Shown one piece after another: positions 23,205 through 35,955 of a DNA stretch of 64,000 bases. The notes beneath the pieces were generated by a model. The model worked only from the letters and a program-made list of their open reading frames with translations. It made no database searches and had not been told where the DNA came from. How positions within the stretch are numbered: position 1 is the first letter of the stretch; every line of letters begins with the position of its first letter. A program made the position numbers and the translations under genes. The stretch is from Metallyticus violacea (taxonomy: Eukaryota; Arthropoda; Insecta; Mantodea; Metallyticidae): contig CM060843.1 of the NCBI GenBank assembly GCA_030762175.1, forward strand, positions 28,044,501-28,108,500, in the 5' to 3' direction.

Positions 23205-25756
23205 CTGAAAACACATGAAAATACTTTGAGTGTCCTTGCCGGATATTCCAACCAACAAAGAGGCCGTATCTATTGCTAATAGTTCATGCACACACTTCTT
23301 GAGTTTGTTTCGACGTATTCGGTCATAGCAAATGCTTGCTTCGACTTCACAGTATTCGAGGTCACACCCTGATTACCTGTGCAGAAAATGCACACCCAGG
23401 GTATTCATGGAAATCATTAGGCGTGGTCAAAACTCATAGCTCGCCTTATATGTTTCTTTTGTTATTGATAAAAATGGTAATTAATATTGTACTCATCAAC
23501 TGCTCGAAATGCCTGCCCTCCGCTGCAAAACATGCCTGAATACTTTTGAATAGATTTTCAGACATTCTCCGCAATTCATCCTCTCAAACAATGCACACTG
23601 CCTTCCGAGTATTTTGTTTCTGTCCCTCCTTTTATTTCAGGTGCAACAGTAATTCTATATAAATGAACATGTAGCAGCTGAGTAACTTTATACGCACTGC
23701 CGACAGATACACAAACTTGTTAGGTTAATCATGTTAAAGATTTCGGAGAGAAATTTTTTATCAATATTGTATTTCATCAAACTTATTTTCTATTAAAACT
23801 CGTGTTTTTATTCTCGGTTTCTTGTCAATGCAAACCTAGGGTTCGAACGTTTTTTCACTAACCTAAAATTGCACTTTTCGATAGAAATTTATTCCTGGAA
23901 ATTTAGCTCGAAACATTCTCCTACAGTATTTCTACGATTTATTTTGCACGTTACATATTAGCAAATCTTTGTTCTAGCATACATCTCCTCCCGGTATAAA
24001 TCACAAATACCAACAGAAATACACAGAAATACAAATGAAACAGTTGACGTGATAAACACGACTGAGCAAGCTTATTGCCTGCGTCAGCAGAATTGTAATT
24101 CCAGTTTTACAGAAAATGGTGCATTCACCGTGTCCAATACAAACTCCGATTACATAGCGGAATGAGGGCACAATATGTATAAATACATATTTTGTACTAG
24201 TGGTGACCAGATAAACTACACTACAACTGAAAAAGCATACAAATCTTAAATCTTTACATGATTAATAAAAGAATGGCTTATTTTACATAATTTTAAACAG
24301 CCTAATACTCATTATGTATGAAATTATTAATCTTATAAAGGGAAAACAAGTTCGTAAATATGAAAACAAGGCAGAAAATCTTGGAGTTTGAGAACTATTT
24401 AGGTAAGGTTGAAGAAAATAAGTGCAAAAAGTGAGGAATTAATTTGGGTAGAAACATAATTTGAGTTAATTTTTAGATGTTAAGTTGCCTGATAGTTGAG
24501 TAACCGCAAGGTTAAAACTGTTTGGGTCACTTAGTTACACAGCAACTCGGAAATATTTATTAGAGTAACTATGGTTGTATTTTCTTCTATGATTGAGCGA
24601 TTGTAAAATAGTACTGTACAAGTTTGTTGTATTATTAAGTGGAAATAAAATTTGATATAGCAATAAGTTGCACAACATTGGTGTTGTATTATCTTTGTCG
24701 TATGTAAAAGGAACAGCTTCACCGCTCTCCAGTTAACTGTATTTGCTACTTTGGCATATTACTTATATGCAACATCGGAAAAAATCCTATTGTATAAACA
24801 TTGTACAATTGCTAAGTAAATTGTTGTACAATTGCTAAGTAAATTGATTGCCTTCATCCTACAACTTGCCGGTTTTTCATACAGCACCGTGAAAGTGGAA
24901 ATACTAAAAGAAACACGAGCAGTTGAACTCAAACGGCTCATTATATGAAACGTCTCAGTACCCGATCATAAAGCACGTTGAGTGTAGTCAGTATGAGCAA
25001 AGCATTCTCGTGTTCATGCAAGTGCAGTGCTGCGCTCAGGCGGTTATATGACACCTACTTAACCGTTCAAAGACTACTAGCTAATATCCAAAGAAAAAGC
25101 ACCTTTTACAGGCCGCTAAGGAAGTACATGATCAGGTGACCTATTGGGTTTTCGGATGTGTCGATGTTTAATTTGCATAGATCAAATGGTAAGCAATATA
25201 TCCCTCGCAGAAGTTATGACACCCACTATCTGTAAAATTTTCTGCAAACCAGATAATCTGGGGATGCACGTATAACAAGCAGATTTGGTAATGTTTCCAT
25301 TTTAGTAGTGCAGTTAATGTAGACACTTATATAAAAATGTCAGAATATCTCAAACCTGTCCTCAAAAATAAATATCGACGAAACCAGACATGAATTTCCG
25401 GCAAGACTGTGCACCATATCACAATGCTAACAGAATATGTGTACATGAGATATTTATATACTCTTTAGCAGAAAATGTTTCATACTTTTTATAAAGTATT
25501 CACAAATTGCTCACAAATGAAAGAATGTCTTCAGAGTTCTACGGCGTAGATATCAAGGAAAACAGACAGGATTTAAATCCAATTTAGATTTGTTGGTGCA
25601 ATATAGATTAAAAGACACCCCAAAACAATGAGGAACTACATGCAGTGATAATTATTGTGTGGAGCTATGAACATGAACATTATTATATGAAAAAGCTGGT
25701 GAAAACAAAAGCCGATATATGCAACGCGTAGAAAGAATTGTTCAGACCACATTAAA
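23205..25756. other. Noncoding stretch, probably upstream oaf intron
   Basis: No exon was recognised. A 23-bp tandem duplication (24801-24823 and 24824-24846, starting TTGTACAATTGCTAAG) is present. Confidence 0.45.
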
Positions 25757-27851
25757 GGGCGTATTCAGTCAACATTAATAAATGAGTCATACTCATATGA
25801 GTATTTATTAGTTCACTGAGCACTCAATTTAAATGACTGAGCTAGAATGACCACTTAAGTGTAACTCATTTGTTACGCTCTTGATCCTGACTATGTTAGT
25901 GATTCCCCCAGGAAATACCTACAGAAAATAATGCCTTAGCGAATATGTTCAATTTTATGGTGCACAAAGAGAAAGGGAATATAGAATTCCTTTAGACGTA
26001 TATGATAAACAGCAATGCAAGAAGCGTTTTTGCTTCAACAAAGGACCTGCATTACATAAAATGTGATCAATAAAAGCATACCAATATATCTTGTAAACAA
26101 TATGATCTTTACTCTAGGGAACCCCGCATTTCTTCTGTTCAGATGAGTATTTATATGATTTGTATTAGTATAACTCTTAATTGCTTTATAATGTGAAGTG
26201 TTTACTACTTAATCCTTTTAAATATTTATGTTTGCATTTGGTTTATGTGGATTTATATCACGTGAATCAGATGACAATGTGTCATTTCATAGTGAAGCAT
26301 CAGAAATATAGAGGGTGCCAAAAAATGTATACACACTTCAAGCAAAGAAAAAACTGTGTTAACATAACAAAACTGAATTTACACAAACAGAAAATGATGA
26401 GCACTAATCTTAGACTTTTACAGTTACAACAGTAGCTCAAAATGCCCACTATCGGCATCGATACACTTCTGATTGAGCAACGTTTGCGAAAGTGTCCTCA
26501 GCGATTGCAGCACATGCTGTTTCAGGGGCATCTTCATTTTAGGCACGCAAAAGTCATGGGATGAAAACTTTCAATTATACCGTTTTAATAATACGCTGGT
26601 TCTGCTAATTCTAGTCTCACGTGCACATTGCTTTGTAGATTTCTGTGGCGAGTGCTCAAAACATTCCAAAACCATAGACGAGGACGCGGGGCTTGTTGCA
26701 GTGCGAGGTCTCCCAGATCTGCCCTTATGAACATCGCATACGATACCATGAGTATCAAATTTATCTCGAATGCGTGCAATTGTTACTCGTGTTGGCGGTT
26801 CTGTTCTGTACACACGTCCCCATTGCCTTTGAACTTCAACAACATTTTCGGTTTTCCAGTACCACTTCAAAATTGCTTTCCGCTGTTCAAACGATAATTT
26901 TGGCTCCATTTTGTTGTAGCAATGCTAGTATAACGTAATGTGAGTCACATCTGTTTACAGAACATCATACGATAATCTTGACTCATTTGTTCATTGTTGA
27001 TTTACAATAATCTTGGCTTCATTTGTTCATTGTTGATTTACCTGTCACGTAGCAAAATTATCATAATGTATGTGAGTCACATCTGTTTACAGAACATCAT
27101 ACTACAAAGTACTGTTGTTTTTCGGTCCAACTTTGAAATATATTAAATATTTATGTACTGTGAATTGTGTATATATTTTTGGCAACCTCTGTATGTATCA
27201 TTTTCAATAACATCCTGCGTTTCTGTACTTAAAAATCTGCAGCAATCCGGTTCTGGGTTATTGCCCAATAGTTTATTAACAGGAGAACCGTCGCCTGTAT
27301 GCAGAAGACATCCCTTTATCTGAAGAATTCACCTTCTTGCAGAATTTAATATTATCCCACAGATATTTTAGAATGGAAATGTTCTTTCTGAAATAGAGAA
27401 AGAAAATACATAATTGCATAATAAATAACAAAAATAACTTCTTTTATAACTTTTAGAATTGGCTTTGAATTACATGTTTCTTTTTCGGTAGTAACAACAC
27501 AATCAGTTTGTTTGTTTACTATTGTATGTTTGTTATTGCACATGAAGGTCACTTTGTCTGCAAATGTTTTCTCTAAGGCATAATTTTAAGTTAAAGCAAA
27601 TAGCATGCTTTAATGAGCAATGTACTAATAATGTCTAAACCCATTAATCTGCTATCAATTGCATCTGAAAAAAAAGTGATTAATATATAGGGTAGTGACA
27701 TCGCAGGATGCAATGATGTAATATACATACTGCTATCTCTCTATGTATGAGTGGGCCTTTCTATAAGTGTTGATCATGATATAAGCGATTCACTTTTTCT
27801 TGTAACTTATGTGTTACATTCATTTATAAATGTTGACCGTAAATACGGCCC
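25757..27851 (+). mobile_element. Harbinger-like DNA transposon remnant with a nested transposon
   Basis: The ends are inverted copies of each other: GGGCGTATTCAGTCAACATT at the left, and on the minus strand at the right GGGCCGTATTTACGGTCAAC, both continuing into TAATAAATGA-like sequence. Near the left end the plus strand reads REREYRIPLDVYDKQQCKKR followed by FCFNKGPALHKM (25954-26062). This is the N-terminal motif of PIF/Harbinger transposases (N-P-L-D-x-Y-D-x-x-x-F-x-K-R-F-R-F-x-K). The rest of the transposase is not visible. The element at 26309-27191 is inserted inside. Trinucleotide target duplication could not be confirmed. Confidence 0.6.
26309..27191 (-). mobile_element. TA-flanked DUF4817-type transposon, copy 1, internally deleted
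   Basis: The element is bounded by TA dinucleotides and inverted ends of the type CAGAGGGTGCCAAAAATG. The minus-strand ORF (ATG at 26909, about 112 codons) begins MEPKLSFEQRKAILKWYWK and continues with VEVQRQWGRVYRTEPPTRVT and RIRDKFDTHGIV, the helix-turn-helix of mariner/IS630-like transposases annotated as DUF4817. The frame then jumps to C-terminal residues (AIAEDTFANVAQS). The whole catalytic DDE core is missing, so the copy cannot move by itself. An internal block containing GTGAGTCACATCTGTTTACA is duplicated (26938 and 27071). It sits inside the Harbinger-like element. Confidence 0.85.
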
Positions 27852-27957
27852 TATGTGTCTGTGTACATAACATTTTAAGCTTCATGTTGTAGATATCATT
27901 TATAATTTTCATAATTGTAGTTGATGTAAAAGTTGAGCTTATGGCAATAGTATTGTA

Positions 27958-27994
<37 letters not shown>

Positions 27995-29908
27995 GCCATA
28001 TTGGTGCATTTTTAAATGAATAAATGTCATAAGGCATTAATTTTACGTAGAAATTATTCTCAGTGATCGAACACGCATAATATAAAAAGAAAAGGAACGT
28101 TTACTCTTTATGATATGAGAATCATACAAGTAAACATATACCCCAAGGTATTATTTTATGTGGCCATACTTACAGACAGCACCCCCAAGTAATTTATTGT
28201 GCTGCCTATCAGTAACATTGCATTTCGGAATGAGATATTTAAAGATTTTTAAAAAGAATGAGACAACATTAAAATAAAAGTACGCACCGTAAATGAAATT
28301 TCTAACCGTAACGTTATTGTAGAGAAGTTTGTTTGAGACATAAGGAAGCAGAAACAAAGTACATAAAATTATACGGTAATCTTGCAAACCTACTTAAATA
28401 TTACAAAAACATTCTTGATTTTCTTTTCGCAGCGGGAACCCGTTAAGTTTTATTAGCAGTTAATTGTCTCTGGCACTAATGCCTCTCTGTTATCATCGGA
28501 AGGGGCATTTTCTTCCTGTTATGAGATAGCTCTTCATAACCTTTAGCGACTTACTCGAATATTCGACTTACTCAAAGTCTCTACGGTTTCAGTAATCAAA
28601 TATGCTGCCTTCAGACTTAAAACGATGTCCTACTTGATCAAGACAATTTGCACAAAAATATGCCCTTCTTTTAACTATCTAATTTTTTGGAATTGCAGCT
28701 TATGATAATGTCCTGCATTATTTTCTAAAGAATCTATATTCTGCTCCCCAGCTTTCTTTTATGATATTGAACCGTAAAGTTTTACGTCATGGCTGAAGGG
28801 ACCAATTAATATTATCTCCATTAAAACTTTTCTGTGTGGCTATTTAGAAACAGAGTTGGTGTTTTGTTTCAGTTTGTACATCATGAAGATAAAATAAAAA
28901 ATCCGACTCCTCAACCCTGAATATGTCTCTTCGACGCGTGCAAGAGGTCATAGGTTTGATCCTGGCCTGGTCTCTTATTAATTTTTTTAATTTTCTCTTT
29001 TTACGATTGCGTAAATTTCTTCTATGTTACAATTTTATTTCCAACGTTGATAAACTTTACTTTTTCGTCTACTGTAATACAAACCTGATCCAGTAATCGT
29101 AGACGCAGAGAATGGAGTTGAAATGTTTTGTTGCATTTTCCCTATTATTGTAAACGAGAACCAGATAAATATTTTACGCGCACAACATTCACTGGAAACG
29201 TAGCGAACGAAAACAAATTCGACCTACTTTGAAATCAGCATTTGCGATACACACCGACGTTACCTGGAACTGAACTTCTAAATCACAAACGAACTACTTT
29301 TTTGTGTGCAGGGATACAAATAGAATGTTGCGTTACTAGTATGATAAGTGTGTAATAACATATTTGAGGAAAAGTTTGAAAAAACGAATGAAGCTAGAAG
29401 CTGCTATGCATCTAACGTAATTAAATCGCATATTGTTTTTGGACGATCGATATTTATATGTATTTATTTTAATTGTTAACAGTACATGTGTTTGTTTTAT
29501 AAATAAAATTTTCTTCTGCAGAGGGTTTTCAATGACATTGCTACGGCAATACAGACGTTGTTTTCATTCATTGTGAACGGTTATTGTTACTTCTAGTGAT
29601 GAAGTTTGCGTTGACTAGATTAAGGTACGCATTTAATTTGAAGTTTGTAATTATTTAATGCTAATGGGGGGAATAATTATATGACAAAGAGGGCCAAGTA
29701 CGGAGGGCTGACTATGCTACATTATAAGGTGCATTAGTTATAACACCTCCAATTTTGTTTCTCAGGACTGGAAACAGATAGAAATATGCGGGTTGTTTAA
29801 AAATATGCGGACATTCGTTGTCAATGCGTGACAGAGACGGCAGCACTGTATGGCACACAGAACTCTAGCGGCAGCAGAGAGAGTGAGTACTATTTTTGAT
29901 ACTTCAAA
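27852..29908. other. Noncoding stretch with microsatellite and a tRNA-like fragment
   Basis: An (ATT)n array of about 12 units lies at 27960-27994. Near 28916-28985, GTCTCTTCGACGCGTGCAAG is followed by AGGTTTGATCCTGG (B-box-like) and T-rich sequence, perhaps a tRNA-derived repeat fragment. No exon was recognised. Confidence 0.4.
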
Positions 29909-30470
29909 ATGGCGACGTTTTCATTACAAGAACAGAGCGTAATCATTCGTTTTCTCCATTAGTGTGGTTTGACACCGATTGAAATTCATCGCCAGTTGAG
30001 TGAGACATGTGGTAATGATGTCATGGATGTGTCTAATGTGCGTTCATGGGTGCGACAGTTCAAGGAAGGCAGATCGTCATGTGATAACAAACCAAGGCAA
30101 TGTCGCCCCCACACAAGCCGGTCTGACATGATCGAGCGAGTGGAGAAAGTTGTTTTGGAGGATCGCCGAATAAATGTAGAACACGTCGCCTCCAAAGTTG
30201 GCATTTCCGTGGAATCCGTGCACACAATCCTGCATGAAGACCTGAAAATGCGAAAAGTGTCCAAGTGACGGACGACCACAAGGCTGTGCGCGTGTCATGT
30301 TGCCAAGCAATGTTGACGCGTGATGATGGCGGCATGAATGGAACGTTCTTTTCATCGATTGTGACAATATATGAGACATGGATACCGTAGTTCAATCCTG
30401 AAACGAAGAACCAGTCTGCTCAGATTCACTATGATTTTCCAGTGGTAAAAACAAACTCATACAGAAGCGT
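29909..30470 (+). mobile_element. Mariner transposase fossil
   Basis: An ATG at 29909 opens MATFSLQEQSVIIRFLH, then a TAG, then CGLTPIEIHRQLSETCG. The frame continues with VRSWVRQFKEGRSSCDNKPR and a second helix-turn-helix (ASKVGISVESVHTIL). This is the paired DNA-binding domain of mariner transposases. At about 30265 the frame shifts by +2, and DDHKAVRVSCCQAMLTRDD follows, then TIYETWIP and FNPETKNQSAQ. In active relatives that site reads G-D-E-T-W, so the first catalytic Asp is lost here (I-Y-E-T-W). The remaining DDE core is absent. One nonsense codon, one frameshift, a further stop and truncation make it inactive. Confidence 0.85.
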
Positions 30471-31350
30471 TCGCTGCGCCCATGGAATCGTGGTGTCGAC
30501 GTTATGAAAACTGAGTACGGCTGTAGGGAAATTACTCGAAAAGTGACACAAGTTTCAGAGTTTTCGTGTGATCAGTTAGTGAGAAAAAAAGTGGTCGGTG
30601 TTATAACTTGATAATGCAGCTTAGTACCAGAAATGTCTATAAGGAGGTAAGCTTATGAGTATAAAGCATTTGATACATGGTTGTACAGAAAAAGCATGCA
30701 GGTAAAACAAAATGTGTTGGCATATTATTAAGGAGTCTTCTATGCCAAAACTATAAGTTGAATGTAAACATCGACATTGCATTGGCTAGCTACTTGAAAA
30801 AGAAAAATGTTGAAACGTGCGAAAAAAGCCCATTTACCAGGCAAGATATACGTTTTTGAATGGAAAAAAAAAATTTAACGAAGGGCAGTTATGATTATGG
30901 CAGTGGCTGGAGTTTGTTGGAGAGAGGAACTCTTAGATATGAAAACGGATTATATTGAAGAGATGTGCTAAGTTGTTATTGTATGCCCTAAGACAAATAT
31001 ATTAGCAGACTCTTAAAGAGTTCATCTAAATTCTGCTCGGTTCGCACTGATATGTTTGGCAGATGTACGCTGTTAGTCAAGCAGTATCTAATAATGAGAA
31101 CTACCTAAATTCGAATCTTATCCATGAATGAATATTTCATTTATTATTTTTGCCAGGAAAAGTAATGTTTAATATATACATGATAATAAAACTTCCATTT
31201 TCAATTGCTTAATTTTTATCTTAATGCAATTAGGCTGTTACAATTAACACATCTTTTTTTTTTCAAACAGAAAATCAATGAGTATTCTTAAACGAAAAAC
31301 TAAAAAGAAAATATAAATTAACTTCATTTCGGATTTGTAAATCCTCTGCT
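30471..31350. other. Noncoding stretch
   Basis: No feature was recognised. Confidence 0.45.
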
Positions 31351-31359
31351 TCTATTATT

Positions 31360-31860
31360 TCTCACATTCTCCGGGACATATCAAACGCCTACTCCAATCT
31401 TGCAGGCAGAGAACTTCAAAGCGTTCATTATTTGGTCCTGTAAACATCTTTCGTCCTTCAATCACCTGCAGGCTAATTTAATTCCACCACTTTTTCACCT
31501 ATGCCCACATATTTCCAAATGGATCCAAGTCTGATGAACATGGAGGCCAATTATTGTTCGTGATATTTTTGCCTCTGGGAGGAATATGAAACCTGATGAC
31601 ATATGTGGACAAGATGATTATTATTCTGTTGGAACTGAATCATTTCATCAGGATATCTCGCCATTCTTCTGGTGTGGCAGAGATATATGTAGAAAATTCA
31701 TTACGGATGAAATTAGGTTCACCGACAAGATTTTATATACCGGAAAGGACTTCCAACTTCCAAAAATATAGTTCCATCATTTTCTCAACCAGCAAACAAG
31801 CTCTTTGCCTTCAAAATGTGGATTTGAGTGCCGCGGCAACATTCATTAATTGTAGGAATT
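31360..31860 (-). mobile_element. Tc1/mariner-type transposase C-terminal fossil
   Basis: On the minus strand, in shifting frames, NNNWPPCSSDLDPFGNMWA corresponds to the W-P-x-x-S-P-D-L-N-P-I-E-N-x-W block that carries the last catalytic residues of DDE transposases. NERFEVLCLQDWSRRLICPG follows. An upstream piece (ATPEEWRDIL) fits the preceding region weakly. No terminal repeats were found. It lies next to a family B SINE but is independent of it. Confidence 0.5.
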
Positions 31861-31940
31861 GTCATAATGCATATATTTTTCTAAATAAAGGCCTGGTGGC
31901 TTTTGCTTACTGCACTAGCAATGGAAAAAACATTTTTAAT

Positions 31941-32205
31941 ACTGTTTAACGCCCGTCTTTACTGCTGAGGCACCAAAGGCGGTGTGATACGTGAGGTATG
32001 AAATGATAAATTGGGAATTTTTTTGTTTGTTTTTTTTTTTTGTTTTGTTTAAAGAAGGAAACGTTCCAGTCTAAGTTTAGGACATCTCCCCGCATTTGCC
32101 ATTTATAAGGACTGAGGAAAATCTGGAAAATAACCTCAGTCGAGGTGGAAGGTTCTGGCGAGAATCGAACCCCAGTCCCACGCCTTAACGATATGGCACC
32201 CGGCC
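31941..32205 (-). mobile_element. Family B SINE, near full length, diverged
   Basis: The minus strand matches family B from head (inverted GGCCGGGTGCC, TTAAGGCGTGGGACTGGGG, GGTTCGATTC) to tail (GGGCGTTAAACAGT). It contains a T-rich expansion near 32020-32050 and no obvious target duplication, and it is more diverged than the copy at 241-520. Confidence 0.85.
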
Positions 32206-33590
32206 ATGTTGCAATATGGTTTTGTTTCTATGTCAACTATTACGACGCAAGCAATAGTATAAAAGGAAAAGAGGCAAGATCGTCCAAAAAAGTAACATAT
32301 GCTTCATATTGACGTAAGAAGGGCACGGCAGTAGAAAATGCAAATGTGTAAATAACAAAGGAAAAATTGTTAAATGGCATTAGCAATCTCATGTACTTGC
32401 ATATTTCCTGTCATGTATACCAATAATTTCGCAAAAGTTTTGCGATTGATTTTAACAAGTCAAAGCGTCACTTGCATCCTAATAAGACAGTAAATAATAA
32501 TTTGCCAATGTTTTGGATTAAAGTTAAATAAAATGTACAGTAACAAAATTATTTTAGTGTGACATATAAATAGGAAATTTGAAAGTAAAATATCTTCTGC
32601 ACACTTACAAAACGGTATCTTATACTCTTATTTTACATCAGAAATTCTAAAATAAGATAATGAAACATTTCGCTCCCATATTCTGCTTATCTTATCCGAC
32701 ATTGTTGTATTTTGAGAAAGATCTATAATTACCCATAGGCAATCACAATTATTTCACGTGCTTTTTCCAGAATTTTCTTACGAGAATAATTTAAATTGAG
32801 AATGTTTGTCTCGCCAATGCTGACATGCTGTAGTAATGATTATTTCCCCAGGTATAAAAACAAGTTTTCTTAAACACTTCCACCTTATCCATTATGAGCA
32901 AACTTTTTCGGTTTTTGCTTTTATTTGTATCCGAAGACCAAATTCGATACAAGATCGTATGTTGCAACAAGTCTTGATTAGTCACTATTTTTGCACATTT
33001 GTTATATGTCCTCCGTGCTGGATATACTTGTCACAGGAACCCTGCATTGCAATATTTTCATAAACACTGTTTTTTCTTCCCCTTCCCCCTATTGATTTGG
33101 GCGAGACGCAACGCTAACTCCACTTCTCCCCCCCCCTCCAGCGTGCTCGCTAAGAACTGACAACTTTTATAGAAGAACTGTGCAAATGTCTATTTTGCCC
33201 CTTCCTCCTATGAGTTCCACTTTTTTTCAAAATCTTTGATTATGTTTGGTTTCTGAATTTCTCATACTTTTACCAGCCCCAGAAGGATATTTCTGATATT
33301 TATCTTGGTGTTTCTGTTGAGTTCAGTTTATGCAGTTTAGTTTCTTTTCGAAACCAGTGTCTTTCAAAGGCTCCATTTTCTCTTTTTGCAGTGAAGTTTT
33401 AATGTATTTTGTGTTAGCTTTTACTCGTTTTGGTGGCATTTCATAGAATACTTGTTGCAATCATTTCCTTGCTCATTGAGAAGCTTCCGAATCTGTGATG
33501 TTGGTAGCTTTCAAAAAGCAATTTTAATCAGAATTGCATTCACCTGAATCAAATATGAAACCGTTAGCACATGACAATTTTATATAGCAC
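32206..33590. other. Noncoding stretch
   Basis: No coding or repeat signature was recognised. Confidence 0.45.
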
Positions 33591-33913
33591 TTCTTAAGCA
33601 GAGTCGGTCCTGGTGGTGTAGTGGTTACCATACTTGCCTCCTAAACCCCAGATCGCGGGTTCGAACCCGGCCAGGACCGATGGATTTTTTCAGGGCGTAA
33701 AAATCCGAAGTATGGCTTCCTTCGGAAGGGAAGTAAAGGGAAGGGTCCCGTGTCGTACATTTACGGCACGAAAATGAACCTCAAACCTGAAAGAGAGGCC
33801 TCTGAGCAAAATTTGTCGGCCCTTTCACGCTCCGAGTTGAATGGGACGCTGATGAGCTGAGCTGTTAAAGAGCGTCCATAAATAAATCAATCAAAAAAAA
33901 ATTCTTAAGCAGA
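33591..33913 (+). mobile_element. Family A SINE, full length, with target-site duplications
   Basis: The body spans 33603-33901. Perfect 12-bp duplications (TTCTTAAGCAGA at 33591-33602 and 33902-33913) flank it. The head reads GGTCCTGGTGGTGTAGTGG, then GGTTCGAACCCGGCCAGGAC, and the tail ends in AAATAAATCAATCAAAAAAA. This is close to what looks like the consensus, and is the best reference copy of family A. Confidence 0.94.
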
Positions 33914-35331
33914 ATGAAATCAATATGATTCTTTGTACTTCTATTTGGTGCCCACCACGTCCATATGTTACCTCTTTATTCTTGAAGTTATGCATAATTT
34001 TATGCTTTTGCCCTGAGCGAACTAAGCAAGCCTATCAGCCCTCTCAGTTCTCGCATCGGCGCCGTAATGGTCCTACAATTTCTTTGCGCGAGGTTATAAA
34101 ATTTACAAATTGTGATCACAGTAAGCCATTATTGAAGGATTCCGAGCTGATTTGCCGATACTATGTAGTGAACGTACCAAAATGTCAAATATAGCGGATA
34201 TTCTTTTTCTCCTATCCGCTTTATATGAACCAGTGAACTCTAACTAATAGACATGTCCCACTAGAATACCCGGAAGTACGTATGTGCAACAGCTGTCTCT
34301 CAGATGGCGCTGACTGAGGAACCCGGGTTTCCGGACTTTACAAATGACTAATTCTGAACAAGCGTTCCATAGAATAATATAGCTATTACCTAGACAAATA
34401 ATTAAATAAAACTCACTCCCTCTCACGTTCCATTTGATTCCATTTTGAAATAAATGGAAGAAGCGCTTAAAATACGTGTAATTTAATTAATCGAGAGCAC
34501 CAAGCGATTGCGAATAAAATGACATTCCGAAAAGATGTGCGCTTTCAGTACCAAGAAACGTCTCTCGGAAATTAGCGAGACAGTGAGGAAATTTTCATTC
34601 GAAAAGTTTAATTTAATAAGTATACACGTTTTTCACTTGTTTCCCATCCCTTTACAGCATTTATAAGATTATTGTAGTATCAATAAGATTAATGTGAATG
34701 TTTTAATGAAACTGCCTTCTGTAATGAGCACAAGCTGCTACCCATTATCGTTATTAGGATATATTTGTCATGAGTTATCCTATTTAAAAAAAAAGTTTGA
34801 TAATTTTGTTTTTCATTGTTCTTTGTCCAAGGGCATCTCTCCGCATAGAGAAAGACGAAATCAGGGATGGCCTGGTTTAGACTGGGAAGTTGGAAAGCTC
34901 AAAAAATAACAAATAGTTCTGGTAGGCGAAACTGCCCATTTTGTGGAGGGGATGGGTAAATAATTTGGCAGAATGTACCCACTGAGAACATCGAAGAAAA
35001 ACTCTGTTTTCTAAAAACTTTTTAAGGCAATTAGAGAACGATTGGCATGCTGGGACCTGTTTGCGAATCACACTAATTTATTGAATATGGACAATTTCCT
35101 ACCCAAAGTGTTCAAAGATAGACGCAATTTATTTTCTGGTTAGAAGCAATAATAAGTGTAATTATAAATAATAATGTAATATAATTACATTTGTATATAT
35201 AAATATCATTCTTCCCAATTTAAAGATGATTTGTTTATTTATTATTAATATTGTTTTATTTGTATTATTAACTGTTCCTCTTTCTAATTGTATAAAATAT
35301 TTAAGCATGTACGGTCTACGAACCATGTATA
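33914..35331. other. Noncoding stretch
   Basis: No domain was recognised in the short frames at 33925-34194 or 34694-34909. Confidence 0.45.
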
Positions 35332-35653
35332 AAATATATTTGTTTTTTTTTTTAATGATTTATTTATGGACGCGCTTTAACAGCTCAGGTCATCAGCGTT
35401 CCATTCAACTCAGGGCGTGAAACGGCCGACAAATTTTGCTCAGAGGCCTCTCTTTCAGGCTGGAGGTTCTTTATCGTGCCGTAAATGTACGACACGGGAC
35501 CTACGACTTTACTTCTCTTCCGAAGGAAGCCATACTTAGGATTTTTACGCCCCGAAAAAATCCATCGGTCCTGACCGGGTTCGAACCCGCGATCTTGGGT
35601 TTAGAAGGCAAGTATGGTAACCACTACACCACCAGGACCGACGAAATATATTT
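35332..35653 (-). mobile_element. Family A SINE, full length, minus strand, with target-site duplications
   Basis: The body spans 35342-35643 with a T-run at its left end (the A-tail). A 10-bp duplication, AAATATATTT, flanks it at 35332-35341 and 35644-35653. The sequence is close to the 33.6-kb copy. Confidence 0.92.
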
Positions 35654-35955
35654 TTATATATAATGTATTAAAAATAAAGACACATCTGCTACTAAATATA
35701 TATAAGTATTCTAAAAAAGGATGTTTATATGTAAAATCTATTTCTTTTAAATGGCGGAATGATTAACCTAGTTACAGCAATAGCAAGATCATTATATGTG
35801 GGTATCACAGCACAAAATGCGTATCTGCACTTTAACTTAAAATGGAGTTATTATTATTTTGAAGTTGGCAGGATTATAGTTTCAGTGATGTAAGTAAATC
35901 CTACATTACAAATTTTCACTCACTTGGGACGACTTTATTTGTACTTAAATGCTTC
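35654..35955. other. AT-rich noncoding stretch
   Basis: No feature was recognised. Confidence 0.5.

Noticed and set aside
24759..24941. Minus-strand ORF as the missing oaf signal-peptide exon
   Set aside because: It lacks a clear signal peptide followed by the expected V-x-V-x-N-Q end and a phase-0 donor.
26311..27180. Two overlapping plus-strand ORFs at 26473-26938 as genes
   Set aside because: They are antisense shadows of the DUF4817-type transposase on the minus strand.
30060..30395. Minus-strand ORFs at 29986-30395
   Set aside because: They lie antisense to the mariner transposase, whose plus-strand reading matches known motifs.
33605..33680. A tRNA gene (head of family A)
   Set aside because: The same head occurs in at least eight copies with an identical body and target duplications; the anticodon arm is degenerate.
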